Shown here piece by piece: positions 10,166-19,973 of a DNA stretch of 64,000 nucleotides. The notes beneath the pieces were generated by a model. The model saw nothing but the letters and a program-made list of their open reading frames with translations. It was not told the origin of the DNA and did not search any database. Position numbers and translations under genes: made by a program. Position 1 is the first letter of the stretch, and each line of letters starts with the position of its first letter. The DNA is taken from assembly GCF_001544455.2 (NCBI RefSeq), contig NZ_FCOC02000017.1, forward strand, positions 62,001 to 126,000, read 5' to 3'. The DNA is from Caballeronia sordidicola (GTDB taxonomy: Bacteria; Pseudomonadota; Gammaproteobacteria; Burkholderiales; Burkholderiaceae).

Positions 10166-10528
10166 ATGATTGCAATCGTTAGCCGCCATTGCCTGGCGCT
10201 CGACTTGCGCGACGACCCCGCGGTGATCGCGCAATACGATGAATATCACGAAGCTGTCTGGCCCGAGGTGCTGGAGGCGTTGAAGGCGTCGGGCATTATC
10301 GATATGACGATCTGGCGGCGCGAAACGCGGCTTGTCATGCTGATCGAAACCGGACCCGATTTTAGCCCGGATAAACTCGTCGCCGGCCCCGATGCGCATC
10401 CGCGCGTCACGGAATGGAATGCGTTGATGGCGAGTTTTCAGCAGCCGTTGCCGAATGCAACGAGCGCCGAATGGCAACCTATGAGACTTGCGTTCAACAT
10501 GCAGGCGCAATTGAAGAGGGGCGCTTGA
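10166..10528 (+). CDS. L-rhamnose mutarotase (RhaM/YiiL) family protein
   Basis: A 120-residue protein of the RhaM family, which interconverts sugar anomers. The diagnostic N-terminal motif Y-x3-H-x3-W-P-E is present (Tyr24, His28, Trp32); Tyr and His spaced by four match the active site of E. coli RhaM. It starts 3 bases after the enolase stop and is the last gene of the operon. Substrate is probably a 6-deoxy sugar or related hexose; fucose-type mutarotases look similar, so the name gives the family and not the substrate. Confidence 0.82.
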   Translation: MIAIVSRHCLALDLRDDPAVIAQYDEYHEAVWPEVLEALKASGIIDMTIWRRETRLVMLIETGPDFSPDKLVAGPDAHPRVTEWNALMASFQQPLPNATSAEWQPMRLAFNMQAQLKRGA

Positions 10529-10530
10529 AT

Positions 10531-10629
10531 TCAGGCAATGTGCAGAATCGCGGAGAAAATCGCCACCGCAAAGGCAACGCCGCCAATGAGACATGCTGCA
10601 ACCACACACAATTGCCAAAGCGTCTTCAT
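10531..10629 (-). CDS. putative 32-residue single-span membrane protein
   Basis: A short minus-strand frame encodes M-K-T-L-W-Q-L-C followed by one hydrophobic stretch of about 20 residues and ends H-I-A. The composition is that of a genuine small membrane protein: positively charged N-terminus, then Val/Ala/Ile/Gly-rich helix. No Shine-Dalgarno sequence is evident, and a leftward terminator lies just upstream, which argues against it or implies its own promoter or readthrough. Function unknown. Confidence 0.4.
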   Translation of the reverse strand: MKTLWQLCVVAACLIGGVAFAVAIFSAILHIA

Positions 10630-10633
10630 TTGC

Positions 10634-10665
10634 AGGGCCAAAAAAGAAGGCCGCTGGGCGGCCTT
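10634..10665 (-). terminator. leftward rho-independent terminator
   Basis: Read on the minus strand, AAGGCCG and CGGCCTT form a 7-bp stem with a 5-nt loop followed by CTTTTTT. No T-run is present in the plus direction. It probably ends transcription from the DUF4148-type gene at 10901-11176. Confidence 0.65.
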
Positions 10666-10773
10666 AGAGGGGTACTACAGGGGGATCAAGACTTTAGGAT
10701 AGCGCTCGATCCTTAAGGCAACATTAAGCTGCGGCAATCGCGCGAGCCTATGTCTTACCGAAGCTTTTCGCTC

Positions 10774-10846
10774 CACGCAAAAACCAATGCCGGATGAACG
10801 TGTAGTTCATCCGGCATTGGCATTCCCGCTTCCTACGTTTTGCGTG
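10774..10846. repeat. nested inverted repeat (cruciform-like)
   Basis: An inner perfect 15-bp inverted repeat (10784-10798 and 10806-10820, 7-nt loop; arm CCAATGCCGGATGAA) is enclosed by an outer 9-bp repeat (CACGCAAAA at 10774-10782 and TTTTGCGTG at 10838-10846). No T-run follows on either strand, so it is not a plain terminator. It could be a REP-like or MITE-type element or a structured RNA end for the leftward gene. Confidence 0.85.
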
Positions 10847-10900
10847 AGTCGCGGATGTGGGTCAGTCTGACGATCGCGGCTTTGAGCAAATTCATCAAAC

Positions 10901-11176
10901 TTAGTTATGCGAGTACAGCGATTGCGTGGTGTTCGCGCGGACGCGGCTGCCCGATTGCGATTGCGTGTCTTGCACGCCGCCGTAGGACTTTGCTTCGGCG
11001 TTGGCTTGTGCGTTTTCAGCGGCGACGGTTTGTGCGCTTTGGCCGCGTTGCGAAGCGGGCGCGCCGACCGTCGGGTTATACGACGGCGCCGGGCCGTAAC
11101 CGCTGCTGGCGAATGCGGGCGCAGCCAAGGCTGCGGAAGTGGCGATCAACAACGTGGCAATAAGATTCTTTTTCAT
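10901..11176 (-). CDS. small secreted DUF4148-type protein
   Basis: A 91-residue exported protein with a signal peptide (cut near A-F-A-S, residue 24) and a polar Ala/Gln/Ser-rich mature part containing the S-Q-R-G-Q-S and S-Y-G-G motifs that I associate with the DUF4148 family of Burkholderiaceae. The role is unknown; many paralogs occur per genome in this group. It is monocistronic, with a leftward terminator at 10634-10665. A single ATG start at 11176 fits the signal peptide. Confidence 0.75.
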   Translation of the reverse strand: MKKNLIATLLIATSAALAAPAFASSGYGPAPSYNPTVGAPASQRGQSAQTVAAENAQANAEAKSYGGVQDTQSQSGSRVRANTTQSLYSHN

Positions 11177-11343
11177 GATGCGCTCCGATATTCAGTGATA
11201 AGGGGCGCAGTGGCTGATTTGTTCTGCTCACTGCGTCGATGAAATGCAGTGTATACCCTTACTATCGGTTTATTGTGGTTGATAGTCGCAAATCTGTTTT
11301 CGGGATATGCGAATAATGAGATGCCCGGACCAACTGGGAAAAA

Positions 11344-12207
11344 TCAGCCGTGAAGCGTCTCGATAATCGCCGCGGTAATGCTGCTTCGCCCATAGGAAGC
11401 CCGCTCGATCATTCCGACCGTCCGCAAAATGGGCGGCTGCGCAATCGAAATCAGCCGCAGCGAAGGATCAGCCTGCCATCCCGCCCGATGCAGTTCCGGC
11501 AATACCGTCACGCCTACGTTTTTCCTGACGAGCGCGACTATCGTTTCAATTGAATTCAGCTCCAGATATTCCTTCACCTCCAGCCCGAGTGCCGTCAGCG
11601 CATGGTCCACGACCACGCCAGTGCGCACCCGCCGGTCAAACCTCAAGAATCCATTCGATGCCAGAATGCGACGCGGATCGGTATCGGTGATATCGCGGCT
11701 CACGACCAGCATCAGCGGTTCCGTATAGAGCGGCGTCCATTTCAGCGTGTCGGGCAGCGTCTGATCGGGCCGCGCGACGACCGCGGCGATATCCACTTCG
11801 CCCTGCTCCACCATCACGGCGAGTTCGTCCGAGCGCGCTGACAACAAGCGCACGTCGAGCCCCGGATGCGCAGTTTTCAACTTCGCCACGCCGAGCGACA
11901 ACGCGCCAATCACCGATACCACCGCGCCGATCACGACCGGTCCCTGCATGGAATCGGCGGGCGTGGCCTCGAGTTCATCGAGCAGATCGAGGATCTGTTC
12001 CACCTTCGAACGAATCTCGTGCCCTTGGCGGCTCAGCACAATCTGCCTCGCGCTGCGATCGAAAAGCTGCCGGCCGAGCGCTTGTTCCAGGCCGCGCATC
12101 TGCAAGCTGACGGCGGCTTGCGTGAGCGCAACCTTGTCGGCGGCAGCGGCGAAGGAACCCGTCCTTACGACCGCGCGAAAAGTCTTCAGCATCCGGATGG
12201 TCGGCAT
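11344..12207 (-). CDS. LysR-family transcriptional regulator
   Basis: A 287-residue LTTR: N-terminal winged helix (about 1-60; the A-A-A-D-K-V-A-L-T-Q-A-A-V-S helix is typical) and a two-lobed effector domain (about 88-285). It is divergent from the peptide ABC importer and the gamma-glutamyltransferase-family gene, with a 153-bp region between them that carries an inverted repeat suited to an LTTR. It most likely activates that operon in response to a peptide, amino acid or sulfur signal and represses itself. The effector is unknown. Confidence 0.88.
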   Translation of the reverse strand: MPTIRMLKTFRAVVRTGSFAAAADKVALTQAAVSLQMRGLEQALGRQLFDRSARQIVLSRQGHEIRSKVEQILDLLDELEATPADSMQGPVVIGAVVSVIGALSLGVAKLKTAHPGLDVRLLSARSDELAVMVEQGEVDIAAVVARPDQTLPDTLKWTPLYTEPLMLVVSRDITDTDPRRILASNGFLRFDRRVRTGVVVDHALTALGLEVKEYLELNSIETIVALVRKNVGVTVLPELHRAGWQADPSLRLISIAQPPILRTVGMIERASYGRSSITAAIIETLHG

Positions 12208-12219
12208 CGGCGTTATTCA

Positions 12220-12259
12220 AGGAAACATTAAGTGTCGAAAAGAAAGTTTAATATTTCCT
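12220..12259. promoter_or_regulatory. inverted repeat in the LysR/peptide-importer divergent promoter
   Basis: AGGAAACATTAA (12220-12231) is matched in 11 of 12 positions by the reverse complement of 12248-12259 (TTAATATTTCCT), with 16 bases between. It lies immediately upstream of the LysR start and in front of the divergent operon, the usual place of an LTTR recognition site. The link to this regulator is inferred from position. Confidence 0.5.
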
Positions 12260-12360
12260 GATGCTTTGCGCCGGACATAATGAACATGAATGTTGGGCGA
12301 CTACGCTTAAGCTATGGCGCAGTTCGCCGCTTGTCTTGCCACGCCGCGGAGTGTTGAAAT

Positions 12361-13397
<1,037 letters not shown>

Positions 13398-13401
<4 letters not shown>

Positions 13402-14507
13402 ACCCGCCCATCATCGAAGCGCAGGAACTGACCAAGCACTTTGGCGGCACGCGCAGCCTGTTCACGCGTGCGCCGACCGTCTATGCCGTCAACGGCGTGT
13501 CGTTCTCCGTGCAGCAGGGCGAGACGTTTGCCATTGTCGGGGAATCGGGCTGCGGGAAGTCGACGCTTGGACGCCTGTTGCTGCGCCTGATAGACAGCAC
13601 CGAAGGACGCGTGATCTATCAGGGCAAGGACATCACGCATCTGGGCACCGAACCCATGCGGCGTTTGCGCCGCGAGATGCAGATCATTTTCCAGGACCCG
13701 TTTGCGTCGCTGAATCCGGGGATGACGGTGGGACAGATTATCGGCGAGCCGATTGCATTGCATGGTCTCGCGACAGGCGCGGCGCTTCAGGCGCGCGTCG
13801 CCGATTTGCTGCGCACGGTGGGATTGCAACCGGGCTATGCCGAACGATATCCGCATGAATTTTCGGGCGGCCAGCGGCAGCGGATCGGCATTGCGCGCGC
13901 GCTGGCAGGCGAGCCGAAACTGATTGTCGGCGACGAACCCGTGTCCGCGCTCGACGTGTCCGTGCAGGCGCAAGTAATTAACCTGCTTGAATCGCTGAAG
14001 CAGGAACTTGGTCTCACGCTGATCATGATCGCGCACGATCTCGCGGTGATCCGCCATATGAGCGATCGCGTCGCGGTGATGTATCTGGGCGAAATCGTGG
14101 AGATGGCGGACGTCGACGATCTCTTCGATCAACCTTTGCACCCTTACACGCGAGCGCTGCTTCAGGCAATTCCGGCAAGCAGTCCGCGTCAGCGCCGCAG
14201 CAAGGCGGCGCTTGCGGGCGACTTGCCGAGCCCGACTTCGCCGCCTTCGGGATGCCGCTTTCATCCACGATGCCCGCACGCAAAAGCGCGGTGCGCCGAC
14301 GAACAGCCGGTCAACGAAACCTTGCCGAACGGGCATCGCGTGGCTTGCCATTTCTGGCGCGAAATCCAGAACGCGGGCGGCGGTGCGCCGCTTGTTTCCA
14401 TTGTGAGTCCGAAGCTGACCGAGCGGCTCGCGGTGTATCGGCAGCGTCAGGGCGTCATTGATGGCGCGCTTAAAGAACCGCTCAAAGAACATTCGAATAC
14501 ACGATAA
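13398..14507 (+). CDS. peptide ABC transporter ATP-binding protein (DppF/OppF type)
   Basis: A 369-residue second ATPase: Walker A GESGCGKS, signature FSGGQRQR, Walker B LIVGDEP, and the C-terminal motif C-R-F-H-P-R-C-P. The last roughly 35 residues after the standard domain are family-variable. Peptide importers of the Dpp/Opp/Gsi type use two different ATPases; this is the partner of the gene that overlaps it by 4 bp. The binding-protein gene follows after 15 bases. Confidence 0.88.
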
Positions 14508-14522
14508 AACGGGGAAATTCAG

Positions 14523-16025
14523 ATGCGAAAGATTCTCTTGGCCGCGGCGCTCGCCGCCAGCACCAGCGCCGTCATGGCACAGTCGAACTCGACCATCCGT
14601 ATCGGCTTGCAGGACGATATCGGCACGCTCGACCCCGCGCGAAGCAGCCAGGTGGTCGACCGGATTGTGTTCAGTTCGCTGTGCAATTCGCTGGTGGACA
14701 TTGGGCCGGACCTGAAGATCGTGCCCATGCTCGCGACCTCCTGGAGCATGAGCGCCGACAACAAGACGCTCACGTTCAAGCTGCGTCAGGGCGTGAAATT
14801 TCACGACGACGAACCGTTCGACGCCGCCGCCGTCAAAGCCAACCTCGACCGTTCGCGTTCCATGCCCGCGAGCAATCGCAAGAGCGAGCTGGCGTCGATC
14901 GATCATGTGGACGTGGTCGATCCAGGCACCGTCGCGATTGTTTTGAAAGCGCCCGACGCCGCGTTGCTCGCCACGCTTACGGATCGCGCCGGCATGATGC
15001 TCGCGCCCAAGACGCTGACCGATGACGCGGGCGTTACCACGCATCCGGTGTGCTCGGGCCCATACAAGTTCGTGCAGCGCGTGCAGAATGATCGCGTTGT
15101 GCTGGAGAAATTCGCGGGCTATTGGGACGCCGGCAAATACCCGATCCAGAAGGTCGTCTTCCAGCCGATTCCGGACAGCACCGTGCGTCTCGCGAACCTG
15201 CGCTCGGGGTCGCTCGACATGCTGGAACGTCTTGCGCCTTCCGACGTGGCATCGGTGAAAAGCGACAAGAACCTCAACTTCATATCGACGAGCGGTTTAG
15301 GTTTCTACGATCTCACGTTTAACGTATCGAACGGAGCGCGCGCGCCGAAAGCGTTCAAGGACAAGCGCGTGCGCGAGGCGTTCGAGTTGTCGATCGACCG
15401 CGACGCGATCAATCAGGTGATTGGCGGCGGCATCTTCGCGCCGATCAACCAGGCGATTCCGAAGAACAGCCCGTACTTCGATGCATCGCTGCAAACCACC
15501 AAACGCGATATCCCGAAGGCAAAAGCATTGCTGAAAGCCGCGGGTTTCGAGAAGCTCGACATTGAACTGACGTTCGGCAATAACACGGTGTCGAACCAGA
15601 TGGCGCAGATGCTGCAAGCCATGCTTTCGGAGGCCGGCATCAACCTGAAGCTGCGCCCGACCGATTACGCGGCCGCGCTCAACGCGTCGACCAAAGGCGA
15701 CTTCGAATTGTTGTATCTCGGCTGGTCGGGCCGCACGGACCCGGATGGCAATCTGCATCAGTTCGTGACGTGCAAGGGCAACCTGAACTACGGGCGTTAT
15801 TGCAATCCCGATGTCGACAAACTGCTGGACGACGCCCGCGTGAAGTCCACGGTCGCCGATCGCAAGACGGCCTACGACGCCGCGCAAAAGATCCTCGCCG
15901 ACGAAGACCCGATCATCTATCTCTACGCGCAGCCGTGGCCGTACGCAATGTCGAAGAAAGTGCAGGGTTTCACGCCTTATCCTGACGGCTTGATTCGTCT
16001 GCGCGGCGTGAGCATCAAGGGATAA
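14523..16025 (+). CDS. peptide ABC transporter substrate-binding protein (SBP family 5)
   Basis: A 500-residue periplasmic binding protein with a signal peptide of about 20 residues (cut near V-M-A-Q) and the family 5 features L-D-P-A-R near residue 38, V-K-F-H-D near 96 and a C-terminal region typical of dipeptide/glutathione-binding proteins. GGGGA precedes the ATG. The operon context with a gamma-glutamyltransferase-family gene suggests glutathione or other gamma-glutamyl peptides as ligand, but dipeptides or nickel complexes cannot be excluded from sequence. Confidence 0.87.
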   Translation: MRKILLAAALAASTSAVMAQSNSTIRIGLQDDIGTLDPARSSQVVDRIVFSSLCNSLVDIGPDLKIVPMLATSWSMSADNKTLTFKLRQGVKFHDDEPFDAAAVKANLDRSRSMPASNRKSELASIDHVDVVDPGTVAIVLKAPDAALLATLTDRAGMMLAPKTLTDDAGVTTHPVCSGPYKFVQRVQNDRVVLEKFAGYWDAGKYPIQKVVFQPIPDSTVRLANLRSGSLDMLERLAPSDVASVKSDKNLNFISTSGLGFYDLTFNVSNGARAPKAFKDKRVREAFELSIDRDAINQVIGGGIFAPINQAIPKNSPYFDASLQTTKRDIPKAKALLKAAGFEKLDIELTFGNNTVSNQMAQMLQAMLSEAGINLKLRPTDYAAALNASTKGDFELLYLGWSGRTDPDGNLHQFVTCKGNLNYGRYCNPDVDKLLDDARVKSTVADRKTAYDAAQKILADEDPIIYLYAQPWPYAMSKKVQGFTPYPDGLIRLRGVSIKG

Positions 16026-16032
16026 CGCGCTC

Positions 16033-16977
16033 ATGTTGCGAATCATCGCCAACCGCGCGCTCGTTGCAATCCCGACGCTGATCCTGGTGTCGATGATGAT
16101 CTTCGGCCTGCAAAAAATGCTGCCCGGCGATCCGGTTCTGGCGATGGCCGGCGAAGACCAGAATCCGCAAGTCATCGCAACGTTGCGGCTGAAATATCAC
16201 CTCGATGAACCCGTGCCCGTGCAATACGTTTTATGGGTACGGGATATTTTCCATGGCGACCTGGGCGCGTCGCTGCGAACCGATGTGCCGGTGACGAAGC
16301 TCATTGCGCAGAAGCTGCCGGTGACGCTGCAACTCGCCGTGATGGCGATGATCATTGCCATTGGCATTGGCATTCCGCTCGGGGTTTTATCGGCGGCGAA
16401 CAAGGGACGCGCGCTCGACTACGGCGCGAATATTCTCGCGCTCACCGGCATGTCGATACCCAATTTCTGGCTCGGGATCATCTTGATCTTTGTTGTTTCG
16501 GTGAAGTGGCAGTTGTTGCCGTCATCGGGCTATGTTTCTCCGGCGGAAGATTTCTGGCTGAGCATCAAGACCATGCTGATGCCCGCGTTCGTGCTTGGCG
16601 CGGCGCTCGGCGCGCAATTGATGCGCCATACGCGCAGCGCAATGCTGAGCGTTCTGCGCAGCGACTACATCCGGACCGCGCGCGCGAAGGGCTTGTTGAA
16701 GGGCACGGTTGTTGTGAAGCACGGCTTTCGCAATGCGCTGATTCCCATTGTCACGGTCCTGGCCTTGCTGTTCGGCGAGTTGCTCGCGGGCGCGGTGCTG
16801 ACCGAGCAGGTGTTCACTATTCCAGGCTTCGGCAAACTGGTTGTCGATGCGGTTTTCAATCGTGATTACGCTGTCGTTCAAGGCGTGGTGCTGGTGACGG
16901 CGGTCGGGTTTATCGTGGTGAATCTGTTCGCGGACGTGCTGTACATCCTCCTCAATCCGCGCTTGAGGAGAAGCTAA
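16033..16977 (+). CDS. peptide ABC transporter permease (DppB/GsiC type)
   Basis: A 314-residue permease with about six membrane segments, the N-terminal P-G-D-P motif and the EAA-type loop (Y-I-R-T-A-R-A-K-G near residue 214). An AAGGGAT site overlaps the end of the preceding gene. Its TAA stop shares one base with the ATG of the next permease (TAATG). Confidence 0.88.
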   Translation: MLRIIANRALVAIPTLILVSMMIFGLQKMLPGDPVLAMAGEDQNPQVIATLRLKYHLDEPVPVQYVLWVRDIFHGDLGASLRTDVPVTKLIAQKLPVTLQLAVMAMIIAIGIGIPLGVLSAANKGRALDYGANILALTGMSIPNFWLGIILIFVVSVKWQLLPSSGYVSPAEDFWLSIKTMLMPAFVLGAALGAQLMRHTRSAMLSVLRSDYIRTARAKGLLKGTVVVKHGFRNALIPIVTVLALLFGELLAGAVLTEQVFTIPGFGKLVVDAVFNRDYAVVQGVVLVTAVGFIVVNLFADVLYILLNPRLRRS

Positions 16978-17840
16978 TGGCGACCATTGTGGAAGCCGTG
17001 TTGCCGCGTAAGCGCAACCGCGCGCTGGGCCGCTTCATGCGCAATCGCGCGGCGGTTGCGGGCGCGGTGATCGTGCTGCTGGTGATCCTCGTTGCGGTAT
17101 TCGCGCCTTGGCTTTCGCCCTACGATCCCGTTCAGGCGAGCTTCATGACCGTGCGGCAGGCGCCCTCGGCGAGTCACTGGTTCGGAACCGATGAACTCGG
17201 CCGCGACGTCCTCACGCGTCTGCTTTGGGGGGCGCGGGCTTCCCTGCTGGCGGGCGTTGTGTCGGTGGGAATCGCGGTCGTGATCGGCGTGCCGCTGGGT
17301 TTGCTTGCAGGCTATTTCGGCCGGTTCGTCGATGGCGTCATCTCCCGTTTCACCGACGCCTTGCTTTCCATTCCGTTCCTGATCCTCGCGATCGCGCTCG
17401 CTGCGTTCCTCGGCCCGAGCCTCACCAACGCAATGATCGCTATTGGCGTCTCGGCCATGCCGCGCTTCGTGCGCCTCACGCGCGGCCAGGCAATCAGCGT
17501 CAAGGCGGAGGATTACGTGGAAGGCGCACGCGCGATCGGGCTCGGCCATTTTCGCATCATCGTCCGGTACATCTTGCCCAACGTGCTGCCGCCGATCATC
17601 GTGCAGGCGAGTCTGACCATTGCCATGGCTATCATCGCGGAAGCCAGCCTGTCGTTCCTCGGACTGGGGCAATTGCCGCCCGCGCCGTCTTGGGGATCGA
17701 TGTTGAACACCGCCAAGGACTTCGTGAGCCAGGCGCCCTGGATGTCGATATTCCCCGGTATCGCGATCTTCCTTGCGGTCCTCGGCTTCAATCTTCTAGG
17801 CGATGGACTGCGCGACGCGCTCGATCCGCGTGAGCTTTGA
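16977..17840 (+). CDS. peptide ABC transporter permease (DppC/GsiD type)
   Basis: A 287-residue permease with an N-terminal anchoring segment and about five further membrane segments. The family motif G-T-D-E-L-G-R-D-V near residue 69 and the EAA loop (Y-V-E-G-A-R-A-I-G) near 180 are visible. It overlaps the DppB-type gene by one base and is followed after 48 bases by the gamma-glutamyltransferase-family gene. Confidence 0.88.
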   Translation: MATIVEAVLPRKRNRALGRFMRNRAAVAGAVIVLLVILVAVFAPWLSPYDPVQASFMTVRQAPSASHWFGTDELGRDVLTRLLWGARASLLAGVVSVGIAVVIGVPLGLLAGYFGRFVDGVISRFTDALLSIPFLILAIALAAFLGPSLTNAMIAIGVSAMPRFVRLTRGQAISVKAEDYVEGARAIGLGHFRIIVRYILPNVLPPIIVQASLTIAMAIIAEASLSFLGLGQLPPAPSWGSMLNTAKDFVSQAPWMSIFPGIAIFLAVLGFNLLGDGLRDALDPREL

Positions 17841-17888
17841 ACAACGCCTGACTGCAACACTTTCACTACTCAAAGGGACGAATTTCCC

Positions 17889-19526
17889 ATGACCCGCTTC
17901 AACTGGCAGAACCCTTATCCCACGCCGCGCTTGCCGGTGTTCGCGCGCAATATTGTGTCGACTTCGCATCCGCTTGCCGCGCAAGCTGGCCTGCGCATGT
18001 TGTGGAAGGGCGGTAATGCGGTCGATGCCGCCATTGCCGCCGCCGCTGCCATCACGCTGGTCGAGCCGGTATCGTGCGGTCTTGGCGGGGACGCGTTTGC
18101 GCTCGTTTGGGACGGCAAGAAACTGCACGGACTGAACGCGTCGGGTGTATCGCCGGCGGCGTGGAATGTCGATTACTTCAAGAACAAGTATGGCGAGCAG
18201 AACGGCATTGCGAACAATCCGAAGCGCGGTTGGGATGCAGCAACGGTGCCGGGCGTGATCGCGGGATGGGAAGCGCTGCACGCAAAATTCGGCACGCTGC
18301 CGTTCGCCGATTTGATGGAACCGGCCATAGAAATTGCCGAGCGCGGGCACGCGGTCGCGAGCATTGTTGCGTATAAATGGGCGGCGGCAATTCCCGAACT
18401 GAAGGATTACCCCGGTTTCGCCGAGACCTTCATGCCGCGCGGCCGTGCGCCGGAAATCAGCGAACTGATGCGTTATCCGGGACACGCGAAGACGCTGCGC
18501 ACCATCGCGGAGAAAGGTCCGCGCGCGTTCTACGAAGGCGAGATCGCCGAGAAGATCGCGGCGTTCGCGAAGCAGCACGGCGGCGCGATGACAGCCAGCG
18601 ATCTGCGCAACTACAAGGCGGATTGGGTCGAGCCGATATCGAAGGATTATCGCGGCTACACCGTGCATGAGATTCCGCCGAACGGGCAGGGCATTGCCGC
18701 GTTGATCGCGCTTGGCATTCTCGACAAGTTCGACGTGAAGGCGCTGACCGTGGACAAGATCGAGTCGCAGCATTTGCAGATCGAAGCCATGAAGCTCGCT
18801 TTCGCCGATGTCTACCAGTACGTCGCCGATCCGCGTTCAATGGATGTCACGCCCGAGCAGATGCTCGACGACGCGTATCTCAGCGAGCGCGCAAAACTCA
18901 TCGATCCGAACAAGGCCAAGCACTTCGACTTCGGCATGCCGCCGGCGGGCGGGACCATCTATATGTCGGTGGCGGACGAGCGCGGCATGATGGTGAGTTT
19001 CATCCAGTCGAACTACATGGGCTTCGGTTCGGGCGTGGTCGTGCCGGACACGGGCATTGCGATGCAAAATCGCGGCTTCGGTTTCTCGATGGACCCGAAG
19101 TCCGCGAACGTGGTCGAAGGCGGCAAGCGTCCGTTCCATACCATCATTCCGGCGTTCCTCACGCAAAAGGTGAATGGCGCGCAAGAGGCCGTGATGAGTT
19201 TCGGCGTGATGGGCGGCGACATGCAGCCGCAAGGGCATCTGCAATCCATCGTGCGCATGCTCGATTACGGCCAGCAACCGCAAGCCGCCTGCGATGCACC
19301 GCGCTGGAAGGTCAATCGCGATTTCACGGTGGACGTTGAAGCGACGCTGGATACGGCAACGGTGAAGGCGCTGCAGGAATACGGCCACACGATCAAATCC
19401 GTCGATGATCCTTATATGGACTTTGGTTCCGGGCAGTACATCTGGAAGCTGGACCGTAACGATCCCGAGCGCGGCTACGTTGCTGCGAGCGATAGCCGGA
19501 GAGATGGATTGGCGGCTGGCTTCTGA
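17889..19526 (+). CDS. gamma-glutamyltransferase family protein
   Basis: A 545-residue N-terminal-nucleophile hydrolase of the gamma-glutamyltransferase family. The N-terminal part contains G-G-N-A-V-D-A-A-I-A near residue 40. Maturation would cut before Thr356 (G-G-T-I-Y-M-S-V-A-D), the catalytic Thr of the small subunit. Known members hydrolyse glutathione or other gamma-glutamyl amides. No signal peptide is evident, so the protein may act in the cytoplasm after peptide import. AAGGGA lies about 11 bases before the ATG. Last gene of the LysR-controlled operon, which supports a role in using imported gamma-glutamyl peptides. Confidence 0.87.
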   Translation: MTRFNWQNPYPTPRLPVFARNIVSTSHPLAAQAGLRMLWKGGNAVDAAIAAAAAITLVEPVSCGLGGDAFALVWDGKKLHGLNASGVSPAAWNVDYFKNKYGEQNGIANNPKRGWDAATVPGVIAGWEALHAKFGTLPFADLMEPAIEIAERGHAVASIVAYKWAAAIPELKDYPGFAETFMPRGRAPEISELMRYPGHAKTLRTIAEKGPRAFYEGEIAEKIAAFAKQHGGAMTASDLRNYKADWVEPISKDYRGYTVHEIPPNGQGIAALIALGILDKFDVKALTVDKIESQHLQIEAMKLAFADVYQYVADPRSMDVTPEQMLDDAYLSERAKLIDPNKAKHFDFGMPPAGGTIYMSVADERGMMVSFIQSNYMGFGSGVVVPDTGIAMQNRGFGFSMDPKSANVVEGGKRPFHTIIPAFLTQKVNGAQEAVMSFGVMGGDMQPQGHLQSIVRMLDYGQQPQAACDAPRWKVNRDFTVDVEATLDTATVKALQEYGHTIKSVDDPYMDFGSGQYIWKLDRNDPERGYVAASDSRRDGLAAGF

Positions 19527-19658
19527 TTCGGACTTTTCAAGATACGCCCGGTTACTTTTATCGCATTCCCGTAGCACCTGTATCTGAATGCCGCTCCTAC
19601 ACTTGGTTGCGTAAACAAGCAAAAGCCAAGAGCACAAACAAGTGCGCGGAGAGACTAG

Positions 19659-19925
19659 ATGAACAAGAAGATACTGGGTGCGGTACTGGGGCTGGGCGTC
19701 CTGATGGCATCGGCGGCAGCTTCCGCGCATGTCAACGTGGACGTGGGGATTGGCGTACCAGGATATTACGCGCAGCAGGCGCCCGTTTATGCACCGCCGC
19801 CGCCCGTGGTGGTTGGTTACGGTGGCTATCGTGACGATGGCTGGCGTGAACGCGAATGGCGCCGCCGTGAATGGCGGCATCATGAGTGGCGTGAGCATCG
19901 CTGGCATGATCGCCACGGATACTGA
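19659..19925 (+). CDS. small secreted His/Arg/Trp-rich protein
   Basis: An 88-residue protein: signal peptide (cut after A-S-A, about residue 23), then a Gly/Tyr/Pro-rich stretch, then a C-terminal tail of repeated W-R-x-R-E-W and H-H-E-W type units. This layout is common among uncharacterised periplasmic proteins of Burkholderiaceae; the tail could bind metal or polyanion, but no function is known. A GGAGAG site precedes the ATG and a strong terminator follows directly. Confidence 0.7.
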   Translation: MNKKILGAVLGLGVLMASAAASAHVNVDVGIGVPGYYAQQAPVYAPPPPVVVGYGGYRDDGWREREWRRREWRHHEWREHRWHDRHGY

Positions 19926-19932
19926 TTTGCCG

Positions 19933-19966
19933 AAGGCCGCTCGCAGAACCGAGCGGCCTTTTTTGT
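19933..19966 (+). terminator. rho-independent terminator
   Basis: AAGGCCGCTCG (19933-19943) pairs with CGAGCGGCCTT (19950-19960), an 11-bp stem with a 6-nt loop, followed by TTTT. It ends the small secreted-protein gene. Confidence 0.88.
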
Positions 19967-19973
19967 TGCTACG

